Source: Haliclystus octoradiatus (lineage: Eukaryota; Cnidaria; Staurozoa; Stauromedusae; Haliclystidae). From it: a stretch of DNA of 64,000 nt. Under the pieces are notes generated by a model. That model made no database searches. It was not told the DNA's origin and saw only the letters and a list, made by a program, of their open reading frames with translations. Of this stretch, positions 1 to 14,700 are shown in pieces (the first letter of the stretch is position 1; each line of letters begins with the position of its first letter). The stretch spans positions 22,143,223 to 22,207,222 of the forward strand of contig OU744446.1 of the NCBI GenBank assembly GCA_916610825.1. The letters are read 5' to 3'. Both the position numbers and the translations under genes were made by a program.

Positions 1-429
1 TTAAAAACAGTAACAATTACATTATAACTTTATTATCCTCTCCTAAATATTACTTTTTATTTAGTACAGAAATAGAAACCAGTTTGTGTTTATCAGTGTT
101 GAATGCCATAAAATGGCTTTGCTCCCAATAACACTCCCTTGAACTTTTCACAAGGATGGTGTTGTAGTTTTCGTTGACAGTGTATATATCGCCTTTTCGG
201 ATACAACGGACTTGGATATAATTTTTTTTATCCATACATGTCCTTGCTGCGTCTCTACATAGCGCAACTGTTTCTCCGTCAAACTTGACCTTGATTATGG
301 TATTTTGGAGATTTTACTGTCCCATGTTTTGAAACAAAAAAAAGAAAAGTCTATAAATATGAAACTACTGATTGCATTTTGTATTATCGAACAACATTTT
401 TTCTAACTGTTCTAGCGAACACCATTGTG

Positions 430-860
430 TCATTTTTCTAGATCTGAAATAGTTGTTTGACACCGTCAACCACGAAATAAGTTTACAAAATATGTACAAT
501 TATGGATTAACCAGTTGTTTTAAAAGTATCTTTTACAAAGGCAACAAGCTGTCACAAATGAAAATACTACAACTGTGACTCAGACCTGTGGTGTACCACA
601 GGGAAACAATCAAACCGTACTTGCACTATTTGTACATTTTTAATTTACATAAATCATTTGCCTTCAATTTCAAAATTCCATAAAAGTTTTTGCTGATGAC
701 ATCACCTTCAATTGTCTGACTCTGATTTCACTAAGCTCAAGTTCAATGTAAACAAAGAGCTAAAAATTATTGCAAAGTAGTTTTTTGATAATCAACTAAC
801 ATGAAATGAAAACAAAACAAATTATATGGTCTTCTACAACCCAATAAAAATAGACATGTG
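430..860 (+). pseudogene. decayed LINE reverse-transcriptase remnant
   Basis: Short translated motifs of a non-LTR retrotransposon reverse transcriptase occur in order on the plus strand. FDTVNHE lies near 456, a CGVPQG turn near 580-605, and the catalytic FADD box near 690-703. They are separated by frameshifts and stops, so this is an old, inactive copy. The motif order is that of the CR1/Jockey group, but too little is left to assign a clade. It lies at the left edge, probably in an intron of the large minus-strand gene described below. Confidence 0.6.
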
Positions 861-2383
861 AATAACTTTGTCCCCCAAGAGCAAAAGAAAAACTGCTTAA
901 GGAGTGACAACGATCATTGTAAATGCAATTACTCATGTAAATATGCATATGTGGTATGTACATTATCAATGATTGAAGTAAACTTCTATCTGTCCATTCT
1001 AGCTATCTAATTCCATTTTTGAAATTCCCATAGGATCACAATATATCAAAATTTAGACATTGAGTAGTGAATTTCGTATCTATTTTTTTCAATTCTATTC
1101 CCATTTAATATGTATTCAAAATTCAAACTAAGAAAGGTTTGACAATAAAATTAATATCCCTGTCAATACTGTGCTGTTATGATTAATTTGTCTGATGGGT
1201 TCAACTATACGTTGACTGTGCCTCGTGAATTGTTACTTCCTTGAAGTAGATCTAAATGCAGTTAGTTACCATGAAAAGTCTATTGATGGATGATTTTTGT
1301 TCAATGCCTAACAGTGTCTGTGGTCAACGTTCTATAATAAGTGGTACCAAATATATGGAGGTAAAAACTGCTTCTCCAAACGTTAGTATTTTCAACGAAG
1401 TACCGGTACTTACAATAGTGACTGATGTGATTATATCCCTTTCCAAAAATTGAAGATTTTTTTTCACCAGCAATAAGATACTGATATATGTCGCATGCAC
1501 TAGGAGAGTAATTGTAAAACAGATGTTATCAATACAAGATTAAACATCAGAGATATATCAAATGCTTAACATCCTGATTAACTTACAATCTATGTTTCCA
1601 AGTTTTGTTGATATAATAAGCTCAAATATTTGAGCTAACTAATAAAATAGCTAATCCAAACTAATATGAAAATCTATTCATGAAGGTAAATACTACTTCT
1701 CTCACTTAAAGAAACTAAAACCTAAACTTCAAATAATGCTCTGTAATTAAGGAAACTAATAACTTGATACCTTTGTACTTCTGAAGAAAGCAGCATTGTA
1801 GTAAAACAATAGCTTTTAATTCATCACACTTGTCTACATAAGAGTAACTGGTTCATATTTTTCATTAATAGTGTCTATCTGGTGTGTGGTCTTTGTTTCC
1901 ATTATATTACCATGTGTGTGTTAAATGATTACTACTTCATGGGTTATTGGGTCCATATGGATTTTATTCACCAGTTATGTCATATCATGAAGTAGACAGG
2001 CGAAGGCTCTGTGAGCCATAAAAAAAAAAGATTTTTGCCAGAAAAGAGGTGAATTGTGATTGAACGTATCATATTTCTCACACATGAGTAACATCGTACA
2101 CAGCATTTGATTGGATGTATCGTTTGTTCACAAGTGAGAAAGTGGAATGCTTCACTTATTGGCTAAGATAAAAAACTAACGCAAAATATTGCAGCAAGTA
2201 AACAATGGAGAATCTCGGTGGGTATTAAATAATTCCATCTTTTATCAAACATATCTGCTGAACAAAGAATGCTATTAAAGAAAATCACGATTATCACGGT
2301 TGACAGAAAAATGTTCAAGGGATGATTCATAACTAACACAGTTACATCTAGCAATATTCAAATCAAAGAATGAGCAAACATAC
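861..2383. other. non-coding stretch left of the last recognised ZFYVE26 exon
   Basis: I see no exon, RNA gene or clear repeat here. Exon 14 of ZFYVE26 ends at 2384 with a good donor in phase 2. The next exon should therefore lie here or beyond the left edge, but I could not find a convincing one. Confidence 0.4.
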
Positions 2384-2702
2384 CTCAGTACACCTGCTTG
2401 GCCAATCTTGTAGCTAATAGATTGAAAGAAAGCCAGTCGCCCAAGCGGGGTAGACATCACATTGTGATATGCATCTTTCTCCTCTTTAGATCTCCCATCT
2501 TTCACGTTAAAACCTGTCAACTTTCCAGCAGTAAGAAGGATGACTCCATGCCAAAACATTAGATTGAATGCATTTAGAAAAAATGATAGTTTTTCATTTT
2601 CATTTATCAAAAGATTGAGATCAATATAAGCCAGATGACAGATTTCTTCAACCAAAGATTTAAATTCTTGTGACATGTATAACTTAACAAGGTTTTCAGA
2701 TC
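2384..2702 (-). CDS. ZFYVE26: ZFYVE26 exon 14 with a DUF547-like segment
   Basis: This 319-base exon begins in phase with exon 13 (CGA codon split 1+2) and ends two bases into a codon at a good GTATGT donor. Its product contains KLSFFLNAFNLMFWHGVI followed later by a YKIG motif. These resemble the two hallmarks of DUF547: the (F/W)xNxYNxxxxH block and the Y.IGG block that precedes an sL.diE...LR stretch. The second block appears split by the intron. I do not recall this segment in the human protein, where the region is short and divergent. The exon clearly belongs to the same reading frame as the gene; the domain name is inference. Confidence 0.6.
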
Positions 2703-5700
2703 CTGCAAAGGAAAATTAATTATTACCTACTGCATGTAAGCTTATTCAAAAAAAAACCTAAAAGAACAACACAGATGTTGTGGCCTTTTGATCATTTTGA
2801 GCAAGATTTTTTTGAGTTACATATCATTTGAATTAATATTTTTGTGATTCTTATGTGATGATAGATTTATACATTTTTGGTATACGCTACATCATTATCT
2901 GAATTTGTATACAGGAACAGATTTATCCACAGCAAGTCCATAACTACTTCCTTACCCTCGACCTTGTGTTAACTCTAACCCTTCCCAGACACATATTGAA
3001 TGTTGAATATGATACTCTAGCAATTGGGTTCATATTGAAGGTTACTTTTTCAAGTAAAGAAATATAAATAAGATAAGAAATAGTATTTGAAATTGAATAT
3101 TCATTGAAAATAATAAAGAATTATAGTTATCATGCTCAATACTTACGTTTGTTTAAATTGACTACTTTAAGGACCAGATCTTCGACAAAAGAGCAGGGCG
3201 ATTGCTCAAATGATTTCTTTGGGGAAATAATGCGATCCTGATCATTTAAAACGAAAGGGTTCTCAAAGCAGAGGAGTTGGTAAACATCTGAAATAGACAA
3301 CAAAAACATCAGATACTAATGCAATATGAAGTGGTAAGAGGGCTGTATAGTGTCCATTAACAGGAACGGTGAGTAGTGAGTCACAGGGTAGTAGTTAAAA
3401 AATGACTTGCTGCGGTGAGTGAGTTTGGCTTTTAGCATGAGTCACATCCATATAGCCTGTAGTAACAAGCTCCATGCCGTATTTATGAAATTAGATACAT
3501 CAGGATGTTTTTGAATCCGTATTTGAATTATTTGATTCAGCACTTCCCATAGAAGCTAATCTTTCTATCCTGAAATTATTCTGTATAGCCCCAAAATGAA
3601 TCTATACAGCTTGATTTATCCAGTCCCGTCCCCCATTGGCACATTCTTGGGTCCTTGTTTGGATATTGTGTTAGTTGTTTGTCTGTAGATCGCTACTACA
3701 ATCCAGGCACGCAATTGATATGAAGACAATCCTAATATGGAACACCAGTTACAAAATTCAGTTAACATCAATAGACATACTGAAGCTTCAGAATTTGGAA
3801 ATGCAAACATGGCTTGTCTCATTCTAATTAAATACCAGTTGCTACAATTTATTCTGATCCATCTTGTAGTTAACTTTATTCAATTTAAAAACAGTCTTAT
3901 CTCTCCTTCTTGTAATTAACTTAGTGGATTCATTTACTCACCAGTGTCAATCGAATTGTTTGTTGGAAATATTTTCACTCCACAGTGTCTTGCAATAACT
4001 TTTACAAGGTTGACATTAACTTGCTGAGCTATTGGGTCGAGTCTGCAATGTTTAATAATATAAATTCGAGAATTATGATAGTGAAAGAAAAACTACAAAC
4101 ACTGTTATCAGCTCGTCTTTATTAAGCACATGCTTGAGAATACCTTAGGGTCACATTGACACAACATGTTTACAAACAATTCTAACCTCCTAACTTTCAA
4201 TAATGTCTACCTTCGCTATCACTATTGCACACAACGCCAGATGTCATTTACAGGCATTGTTTCTTAATACTCATCAACCTCTGTAAGGTGGCGGTCGATT
4301 GTGTGACGTAGAAGTCAAACTATCTTACACAGCATTCTTCACTAGCTGGCACACTAGGATGAATTTTAGTTCAAGACATAGAATAGAGCAAGTACATATA
4401 CATAAATGTCTTTATTAGGAAAAATATGAAATATCTACTTTCAAATCAAATTTTAAATTTACGCTATTTCCATTTGTATGTGTATAGTAAGTGAGGCGGG
4501 GATTCACGATGCCGTTTCAGATGCAATATACTTGAAACACATATCAATAGATTCGTCATTAACTAAAGGGGTACATGGCCGGCTTTATTTTTCAAATAAA
4601 TACATCTAAGTTAAGAAAAACTAATGAAAACTGTTACCTTTATCAACAACAATCATCTCTCAGACTGAAGCGCTAATTAAATAGTCCGCACTTAAATGAA
4701 TTTCTATTGTCTCGCAAATACACAACAACACGATCCTTTGTTTTGTGACTTCAAAGATAATTTATGTATTGTCATCATAGTAAGTTCTCAAAATGAACTT
4801 CAAACGTAAACAAACAAAAACACATGTATTTATATGATAGTAAAAGTAATTAAATGTGTTATCATCTGATCTTTAGTTCGAAATTATATAATTTATATAA
4901 TCAGGAATTATGATTAGAGAATGATTAGGAATAGAACGTTATAAAATTTGTAAACAAACCTGTGTAATGGAAATTAAACTACCAAGATATACAAAAGAAA
5001 TAAAGCAATTGCAATACCAACTTTTCGATCCCAGAATTCGAGGGGACGATTTGCTCAAACCCTACATCGATTCAGGAAAAACTATCATCGTCATGTGAAA
5101 CACATCATCAACACCTCTTACCAACCAAGCACCTAGGCCAAATATATGGTAGTATTTAGGTGAAGGGATTAACTATAAATTGATTGTCTATATTAGTGCT
5201 AGCCACTACCTTGTCATTAAAACTTTATTCTGTCATAAGAATAACATTAGCAGCAGTGTGTTGAGCTCACTTTGAAACTTTGATTTAATAAATATGTTGC
5301 TTATTGCTTGAGTTTACAGAGTCAATTATAAAAGAGTCAGAATCTGAATTTTTACAATAATTTGATTAAATAGTTTCTCATATATTTACTTCAACAAGTA
5401 TGTGAAATGTGTTGCTCACTTTACGCTGGTGACACTCTTCGCACTAAATAAGATTTAGTTACATACCTTGTTGGTGACATATTCCAGACAAAGAGCAACC
5501 TTTCAAAGATTTCTGTAATTTCCTCTTCAAGCACCACAAAAGGATCTGACGTTCCAAAATTAGTATCCGCATTTTTGTTTTTCAATACGATGCTGTCAGA
5601 AACCATTTTTTGTTTGTAATATGACTGCAGTGTTGCAAGCGTATTAACATGCTTCCATAACATTCCTAGATAGTCCTTCATAGAGCTTCCTCCAATAAAA

Positions 5701-8700
5701 AGTTGCTTATCTTTACTGAAACTTTTTCTTGAGTTCTGGATATCATTATGAAACGGTGAAGGTGCATCATCAGAAGAACAAGCTTTAACTTCAGGTCTTG
5801 GCTCAATAGAATAAACCAACTGCAGCAAATTTTTGAAGCAGACATCTTGGTCAGCTGTTCCTTTGGTGTCGAATGGCAAATTTGTAGTGCCATCAATCAA
5901 AATATGTGTGAAGGCACATGAAGAGATTTTTGTACATTTAGTAGCTGATATTTTTTCCCAATTGTCAACAAATTCACACATCTTTTCAGTAATTAAGCAG
6001 AAATCTCTTTGTTGTTCACTAACACTTGCCAAATTATCAACTGAAAAATAATTGCATATTCCAAACTAACAAGATGAAAACATAGTGTACATACAATACC
6101 TGGACTAACTGTAATTTTCTATACTACATTTTGATCATACAAAGGCTTCTTATCCAGTTGATTTATAACCTCTGATTAGCAGCAGAACTTTAAAATATAT
6201 CTGATCACTTAACTCAATTAGTGACAGAACAACAAATTATACATCAAATTTCCAACCAGATTCAAACAACTGCATTTGTTTTTATATATATATATATGAC
6301 CTGGAAAAATGCTTGACACATCAACAGTATACATCTTGTGAAACTTATCCCCTGCAAAAAGATTTGCTGAATGCAGGAACACTTGATTAATGTTACAAAC
6401 GTCCATGAACACCTTGTAAACTGTTCATTGTGCCGTTTATGAACAGTTCATGAATAGTTCATGACCAGTTTGAATAATCCATAACAGTTCTTGAATAGGT
6501 CATGAACTTCCATGAACAGTTTCCACATGGGATATGTTTATAATATTGAACGTATGCGAATGCCGTTGCTTTTATGTTACATATGATTACATTGAGCTAT
6601 ATCTTTCCAAAATAACCAAAAACCATAAAAATTACATTTGTATTGAGATATAGAAAATATAAGAAAAATAGGTATATTTGATCAGATATTAAAACATGGT
6701 ATCAAAATAAGCTGATGATTCCCATCATTGTGTATCTAATTCTTACCTGCATCTAATTTCCACTTCATAGCTCGTAATAGTCCACTGGTTACATGAATAC
6801 CAAGATTACCAGCAAAAGCAAGATCTGCAAGCAAAGAGGTGCATGTGAGATCCTTTTCTAGAGAGGATGCTTTGTGGGTGAAGTTTTGTAATGCTTTGTG
6901 ATGGAGAGCATTCTCAACAATGTTTGCAACAGAGGTTGATATTTTCCCTGCTTCAACAGCTAAGCGAATAGAGCCAAGGCTTGAATGAGATGATGATTCA
7001 AAATCTTTGCTTTTTTCTTCAAGTGTCCCCTCTGGAATTACAATCTGTGCTAAGGAATCAAGCGAACGTGACAGTACTTCTACAAAACCAACCCAAATTG
7101 CAGAAATTTCTCCTGTAACAAATCAGATACATTGCATATAACAAAATAGTTATGAAACAGGCTGAAGCACTTGAAATAAATATGTACTCCAGGAAAGCAA
7201 TTTGGAAAATTTACCTTGCAAGTTTAGGATATCAATGACTTTGTATGCTTGCTGTAATCCAGTTGTTTGCAATGCCATGTAAACTAAGCATTCAGGGCGC
7301 GAGAACATCAAACGTAACATCATGTCAGTGTTAATAGCTCCTTCACTGTTGAACATCATCCATTCAGAAGATACAACTCCTTCAAATAAATTGAAGTAAT
7401 TTAATAATTAAAACCAAACCAAAACTATTTGAAACAACTGGTATGCAAAGTTGACGGCAATTTAAAAAAGTATGCCTCAATTCAAATGTATCAACAAAAA
7501 ACTACAATACGATATGTAACAACAGTTATCACCTTGACAAAGAGTCTATTGTCAATAAAAACTGTTGTCAATATTGTATACACATATTTTGAAAGTTTAG
7601 AGGAAATGGCAGATTGATTGGGCTATTTTAAACCCAAAACTCTAATATATACAAATGTACTGGTCATTTCGATATCTCACGCTTGTTGTTATGATAAAAT
7701 AATAAGGATGCATACAAATGAATATAACAAGCACAGAGTTTACTTACCAGTATTTGCACCAGGGGATGACTCTGTTTTGACTGTGCCAGCTTCAGCCTTC
7801 GTATTTTGAGACATGGCACTTTTTACCAACTCATAACGCCATTTTGCTTCTTGGATTACTTTTCTTATAGAGACCAATCGTGAGACTAGTTGTTGGTCTG
7901 AAAAACAACCAAACAGGACAAATAAACTAATGTCTCAATATTGATTGAAATAATTTAAAAATAATTGTGATGATTGGATTTAACATATACACATTGCTAC
8001 ATTAGCAATTTGATTATAGCAACACACAGACTTTTGTATAGAAATTTATAAATCCAAAAACTCCTTGAAAATCAAAATGTCTATCTGTATAGAAGATCTC
8101 TGTAAAAAAAATATATTTAAAAAACTAGTATCCAATATTTCCTCTACATATTATTATTACACGCATGTGACATCACAACCGGGCCCCACTTACATCTCGC
8201 TAGGTGTACCAGTCTACCAGCCACTTATTTAAGGACCGGGTTGATCACCTGTCCCATCAAAACTAATGACACAAATAGTAAATGGGGAATTTATCGAACT
8301 GGTGGAACTGCTGGCAAGAGATTCTGTTGAGGTAGAGAATGAGCCATAGTTACTTGCTGATAGAGAACTAGTCCTTACTACACCAAAGCAGATAGGGTTG
8401 CTTTATCCATATTGGTTGAGGTATGGCTCCTATTTGTGAAATTTCAGCAATGTTACGGTATTCATCTCACGGTGGATGGTCCTTTAATTATGCGCGTAAA
8501 ATCGGAGAATCAAAACGTGCCTGCCCATAAACCAAATTGTTCATATGTCAAATATTTCATTATTCAAAGCTTCGTATTTTTCTTTTTTCCTTATAAACTC
8601 GCCTGGCAGCACATGATTTTTACACCTCTTCCGTGTCTCATTACGCACCCAGCCTGCTTGTATCAGAGTACATAAAATTCAGAGCACCATTTTCTATCTG

Positions 8701-11700
8701 ATGAATATAAATAATAGCAACACATGTGTGTGTACAACCGATTATTATTATTAATGATGCATTAGAAGTGAGAATGTATTAAAAAATAATAGCATATGAA
8801 ATTATGAGTAATTTGAACATATGAATACTAACTATAACTATGCTAAAGTTGAGTAGATGTTAATTAAGTTATTGAATATTCAGACGAAGAGCAATTTTTC
8901 AAAATGTCTTTTTAATGTTTAATAATCCTGCAGCATTTTACTGTAATAATCTTATGAAGGATAAAACAGACTAGTTGCTACTCTATCATTTGCTTGCTGT
9001 CACTTGTGTGACTTCTATGAGAAACAAAATATATAACCTACTGTGAAAATGACACTGAATGTGATCAGTGCTAGTTGTACATAAGTCTTACCATCAATTT
9101 GTTGACAGCTTGATATCTTCCTTTCAGCGTCAGTGAGGAAATCCAGCAATATATCAATAACTGAATGATGTGCAAGGAAAGAATAATCAGATAGATGCAA
9201 AGGAACCAGGTTGCATAGATTTGTCTTGAATGCAAGAAACATATCTTTGCTATCCTCCAAGATAAAAGGCTTATCTCCTTCACCTATTATTGCATCACTT
9301 TCATTCCGAGTATCGTCAATTGGAAAGAGATTTCTTGCAGTACCACTACAGTTTACTTTGGACAGAGAAGCACCATGAACAGGAGAGTACATTGTTCTTA
9401 TTGGTGAACTGATATTCCTGTGTATAGTAGAATCACATAAATCTGGGTCCCCATCAACGGTTGCAAAACTTTCAATGCTACTAGACATACTGCTATGTAA
9501 ACTGTATGCAGGTTCATCAAGCACTTCATGCTCGAGGCTGTTATCCACCAAATCACATCCACGTACAAGAAATATGCCCAGTAATGCCTCTAGTGTATCA
9601 ATCTGCTTTTCTTTGCTCTTTATTTCTTCAAGCAAAAGAAGAATTTTAGGTAACAACAAAGCAACCATATCTTTGTAATCTGCCTTGTTGAGATATCTAG
9701 TTTGACCTTCACTGCAAACCATAGGCAAATCATGCAAGCTAGAGGAAGCAACCATTGTAAAAAGAACATCAACGATATGATAACATGTTGATATATCAAT
9801 ATCACGCTGTAATATATCAAGATCACTGATCCTCGATAAGTCACCAGCCACTGGTTGTGTTTTTAGTAACTCCAAAACTTCTTTGTATGACAAATGAGAC
9901 ATAAATCTGGCTTTATTTAATACATATAAAACCGATTTTGATTCCAATTGTTGGAAGAGCATAGAAATATTATAGTCCGATGCAATCCCTTCATTTGATG
10001 TGAGACTCCTACAATATAATACAAATTAAATCAACAATAATTGAAAATCCTCCATCCAATCAAAATAAAAGCTACGAAAAACAAGCACTGTTGAAAAAAA
10101 AAATCAAAAAACAATTTAAAATAGGATTTAAATATAATGTATTTGCAATGATCACAACATATCACAATTGTTAGCTGCTTGGAATAAGCGAATTATGTGT
10201 AACATTGATTACCTTAAAATCAGAATATCTGACCTATGGAAGACTTGCTTAACTGTCTGATTGCAGAATGTTTCTAAAATCTTGGCATCTTGATGAACAT
10301 GGGAATTCATATATGCACAGAGAAGTTGATTAGGTTAAGGCAAATGTGATTGTTTGTTGTTTAATGACTGTGGAATATTGCAAAATATATCAAGTTCCCT
10401 TGTTAGCTGTATCTACAGGACACCTTGAAACCTTACTATATAGGAAAGTTTTGATTAATCTTTCTTATTTCAAAAGAGATGGTGTTCCATATAGCCATGA
10501 AAGCATATGATGCATTCAAGACACTTACATCGTCTTTTGTAGACACCATGCTATAAGTTTTGTTTCGTATGCCAAATGTTTACAGGCTTCAAGGAGGAGT
10601 GGTTCTTCAGTGGAAAGCTGCATCATATATAAATATATCATTAGAAAATTTAATAGAAAACAATCACATAAGTAGTTTTAAGGCAACAAAAAACGTAAAC
10701 AACTTATGTAAGAACTTGTAACTGTGTGTGTTGTATTTGAAATTTTACATGTTTCCGGACTCATATAGCAGATTCATTAAAATCAATAAAGCTACTGTGT
10801 AATTCTAATAAGAAGCATGCCCAACATCAATAAAGAGTACCATTTTGTACAAATTAAAATAACTACCTCTTCATTTTCCAAAAATACATCAACAAGAGAC
10901 TTTGCATCAGTAAATGATAAGCAATTTGACCATGCAGCAATAGCAATCAACGACTTCAACTTACAAAATAGAGGAGATGAAAGAAGTGATGCAGCAAGGT
11001 CAAATAAACCATGCTTGCATAAATGAAAGAGTTTTGTCTGAAAATAAAGATATAAAATGTGTGATAACAGTAGATTCTAATATAAACATTCTAAAACCAC
11101 AAAATATATCTATAGGTCTATCATATATACCATAATTTCATCCATGAAATGAGACTTTGTTGAACAAGACATGTATAATGTTCTCCATTCAGCTTTTTCA
11201 TTAGGAATCAATAATCTTTTATCTACTTCTCTCTGAGATACTCCTTCTAATTCAGATAATTGACTCTTGGAGTCATTTAGAGTATACTCCGAGTGATGGT
11301 CCAGAAACTGTTTGAGTATAAACGTTTTATTGTGATCGAAAACACATTGACAGCAATAGTTTAATGAACAAATTTTGGAGAAAGAGCTGCATAATAACGC
11401 AATAGACTTCAAGCTTTCAGTTGAATGTATATTATGGTTGAAACAGGTAAGTGAAATGGCAGTAATATTCCCAAAAAATATGCTTGTATCGTAATATCCA
11501 GCCAGACAAGCATTGTGGAATGTGTCAATAACTTTGGTTAGATAGCCAATAAGCCTCAACTGAAAATCTCTGTTATTTTCAATAATGCACTCCTTAGTGA
11601 CAAACAACGAAGCTAAATGAATTATAGATTCAAATTCACTATCAGTAAGAGTGACAGCCAAGTAAATAGTGAGAATAAAATGCAAAGCATTATCATTGCT

Positions 11701-14700
11701 GTGATGATCTTTAATGTATTCAATTGCTGCCATGTAAAGGTTCTGCAAAGAAAAATCACAACAATTAGATTCCCTTACAAATACCATACAATTGTTTTTT
11801 GTGCCACAAGATCATCATCCCCGAAATCATCACCTTGCCGAACAAGATTGCCGATAGAAGTATTATTGTAGAAATTGGAAATTTAGTCGTTGTTTTATAT
11901 GGTTTTATGTTAACACAAATATCACAATCTAATTATGTGATTTGATTGTTTATTTTTACATTACTAATATTATCTGATGTGTCATTATCAATAGATATTA
12001 ATTACCGAACATGAAGGAACGTAAACAAGAATGACTCAGTCCTGGTTATAATCTCGGCTCTTGAACCGACATACAAAGAAAACGAAGAGAAACTACATAG
12101 CATGAAATTCAAAACAAATCACTGGGAACGACGAGTCATGGCAAGAATAAGTTATTTTCAATCATTAAAACTAAATGCTTGGATTAAAGAAAGTAAGGCA
12201 ACCGATCAGACAGTAATTGCATTGGAAACGACAAAAAACTACAATAAGTTAACAAGTTAACAACTCTTTTCCTAATGACACAGTATTGATATTGGGAAAG
12301 GTGTTTGTCAACTATGACAGTCATGCTAAAGTCTTGGTTGGTAACCTGGACCTGAATTTACGAAACCCTGAACAATTTTAGTGACTGTAATCCCTAGCGT
12401 TAAGGGCACAAACAGGAAATCAAAGTGCACATTAGTTCGCTTAGCACCGTCATCAGGAATTTCAAAAGTCTGGTTAGGAAACGTTAGGAAACGATTTCAA
12501 AAGTCTTGGTATACATAGGGAAACTTTGGTCCACGGCGATACTGCCAATAAATATAGGAAATACTACAAGTTAATAAAACTATTCGATAAATCTGTTCAT
12601 ACAAAATAAATCATGCACATTATGGTATTGATGTGTATATCGTTTACAAACTCAATGTTAATTCACATTGCACTCAAGTGAATATGAAAAATAATTCAAA
12701 CAGCATTTTGAATGATTTAAATTAAAAAAGAAAACATATCGAATTCAAACCCTGAAAAGCTATAGAAGCGAAGAAGTATAAAACTCCAATTTCAAAGAAA
12801 AAAGAAATACAAAATAGAAACCGATAAGAAAGGCTGGAGTTACCGTGTTTTATTTAGACAAAATAAATAAATATAGCCATGTGTAGATCGACCACCTATC
12901 AGAACTTATTGAAAGTGGACTTTTGAAAGACTTTTGAAAACTCGGGGGTAACCTTAAATACATCAGATCAGTTTAATTGTCGGAAACGCAATCCGATAAC
13001 GACTCAGACTACGGTAAAAATCAATCCTAGGGTAAAATATGGCTCTGAAAACCGGGAAAAATCGCTAACTTCACAAAAATTTGATATGTGACAAAATACA
13101 GAAGTTATAACTTTCCACCATAAATCCAATAAACATCTCACTTATGGCAACGACTTACAAAACGATATTTATCTCAACATGTTTATATTTAACATATAAA
13201 AGTGTGGTAAATGAGCTATTGGTTGTGCAGCATGCAAAATAAAAACACAGAATGAAAGGCAACTATAGGTAACACTGTTTCAAGGTAAACCTAAATTTTA
13301 TATAAAATAAATTCCTGGAGAACTATTGTACAATTTATATTACAGACATTCTTGTATATGTCTGTCTTTACTGAAATATCTATCTTGTTGTCAATGAAGA
13401 AATCCCTTTGCTTTGTTTACGAATTGGAATGAAATTTTAAATTGTGAATTTGTGAATTGAAATTTTGTCGTCGAATGAGATTCCGACGTTTGTTTTATTT
13501 TAGAAAAGGGTAACCACACGCTTGCAAGTGTTTGTAATCGTATTTACTAAACTCGAAAATTTGGGAGCCCCTGCTCTTGGTCTCATGCTTGACAGCTGTC
13601 AATTTGGAATTACTGTTTTTAAGATTGGGCTCAAACATTTGCCTGCCTATATTTGCATCTGTAGTGATCAAGTCTGCTACAAAGGTCACCATGATCAACC
13701 ATGGTCGATCCTGTAGAAAATCCGCAGGACGGTGGACAAGACATATGGAAGTGAATTAAATAATTCATTGTGCTTTTGGCTTGGCCCGCACTCCATCGTC
13801 AGTAGAACTGTTGTTTTATGTAGAGAGAACAGAAAAAAGACCAGATGGGATAGCCCAAATCACGTGGAAAGGAAGGAAGTACAAGGTATAGGATTCCATG
13901 TGTGTTGATACTTTAGCTCCAAGCCATCTGAGAATACCAAGCAGGAAGAGCTGCAGATGACTCGGGAAGCTAAACATCACTTGCTCGGAGCTCGTGATTA
14001 AATATGAATACAAACATGGCAAGTGTGTGGTAACCCTTTAGATTTAAGACTGCGTTTATATTATTAGGTTTTAGTTTTATGAAAGTTTGATAAATAATAT
14101 TTATTTTTGTCCAGCATTTACTCATTAATTCTGATCTTCTGTTGAGAAGTGGCTGTGTTGCGCAGATAATATGATACTTCTCTCCCAGGCACAAATGGCA
14201 TTTCTTAGAAATGTTGATGCAATTGTTGGCGTTAGCTATATCTGTCCATTCAAAACGACAGTTTTGTTTGTTTATCCTTCAGGTCCTGTATGTGTTTTGA
14301 CCATTGCGTGCTTGCTTTGTGTTTTCTATGCCTGTATGTCGATTTATGGTGAGTATACCGTTGTTTAAATGTTCCTTCCGTCAACCCAATATAATATTTC
14401 TCGTCGTTGCCATGCAGTAATTTTCGCTTTGTAGACAAGGTGCTTCATTTGACATTTATTGTCAAGCGGGTATGTGGTTTTTGCACAAATACCACCCAGG
14501 ATGGGTGTAACCACCACCAATCTTACTTTGCAGATTTCTAATTGTTAAAAGACTAATATTATCCGATTTGCATAACAGATCAACATATTTTGAAAGTCTC
14601 AGGCAAGCAAAATATTGCAGTACATACAATCAAGTTTCTCCGCCATAACATACCATGTTTTCAAAAATTATAACAATTCAAAAACTGAGCATGAAACATA

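Noticed and set aside
50-300. Minus-strand open frame of about 80 codons near the left edge
   Set aside because: It is open and not obviously low complexity, but it has no recognisable domain. The acceptor candidate upstream puts a stop in frame, and a decayed LINE lies next to it. I cannot support it as an exon.
8160-8680. Somewhat GC-richer intron stretch with a partly open frame
   Set aside because: It translates with several stops and matches no family that I recognise. It may be decayed transposon sequence but I cannot support a name.
10210-10300. Candidate extra ZFYVE26 exon with a GTAATC donor
   Set aside because: The neighbouring exons 10617-10529 and 10008-9092 join in phase without it, and similarity to ZFYVE26 is continuous across that join. 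No proper acceptor precedes this stretch.
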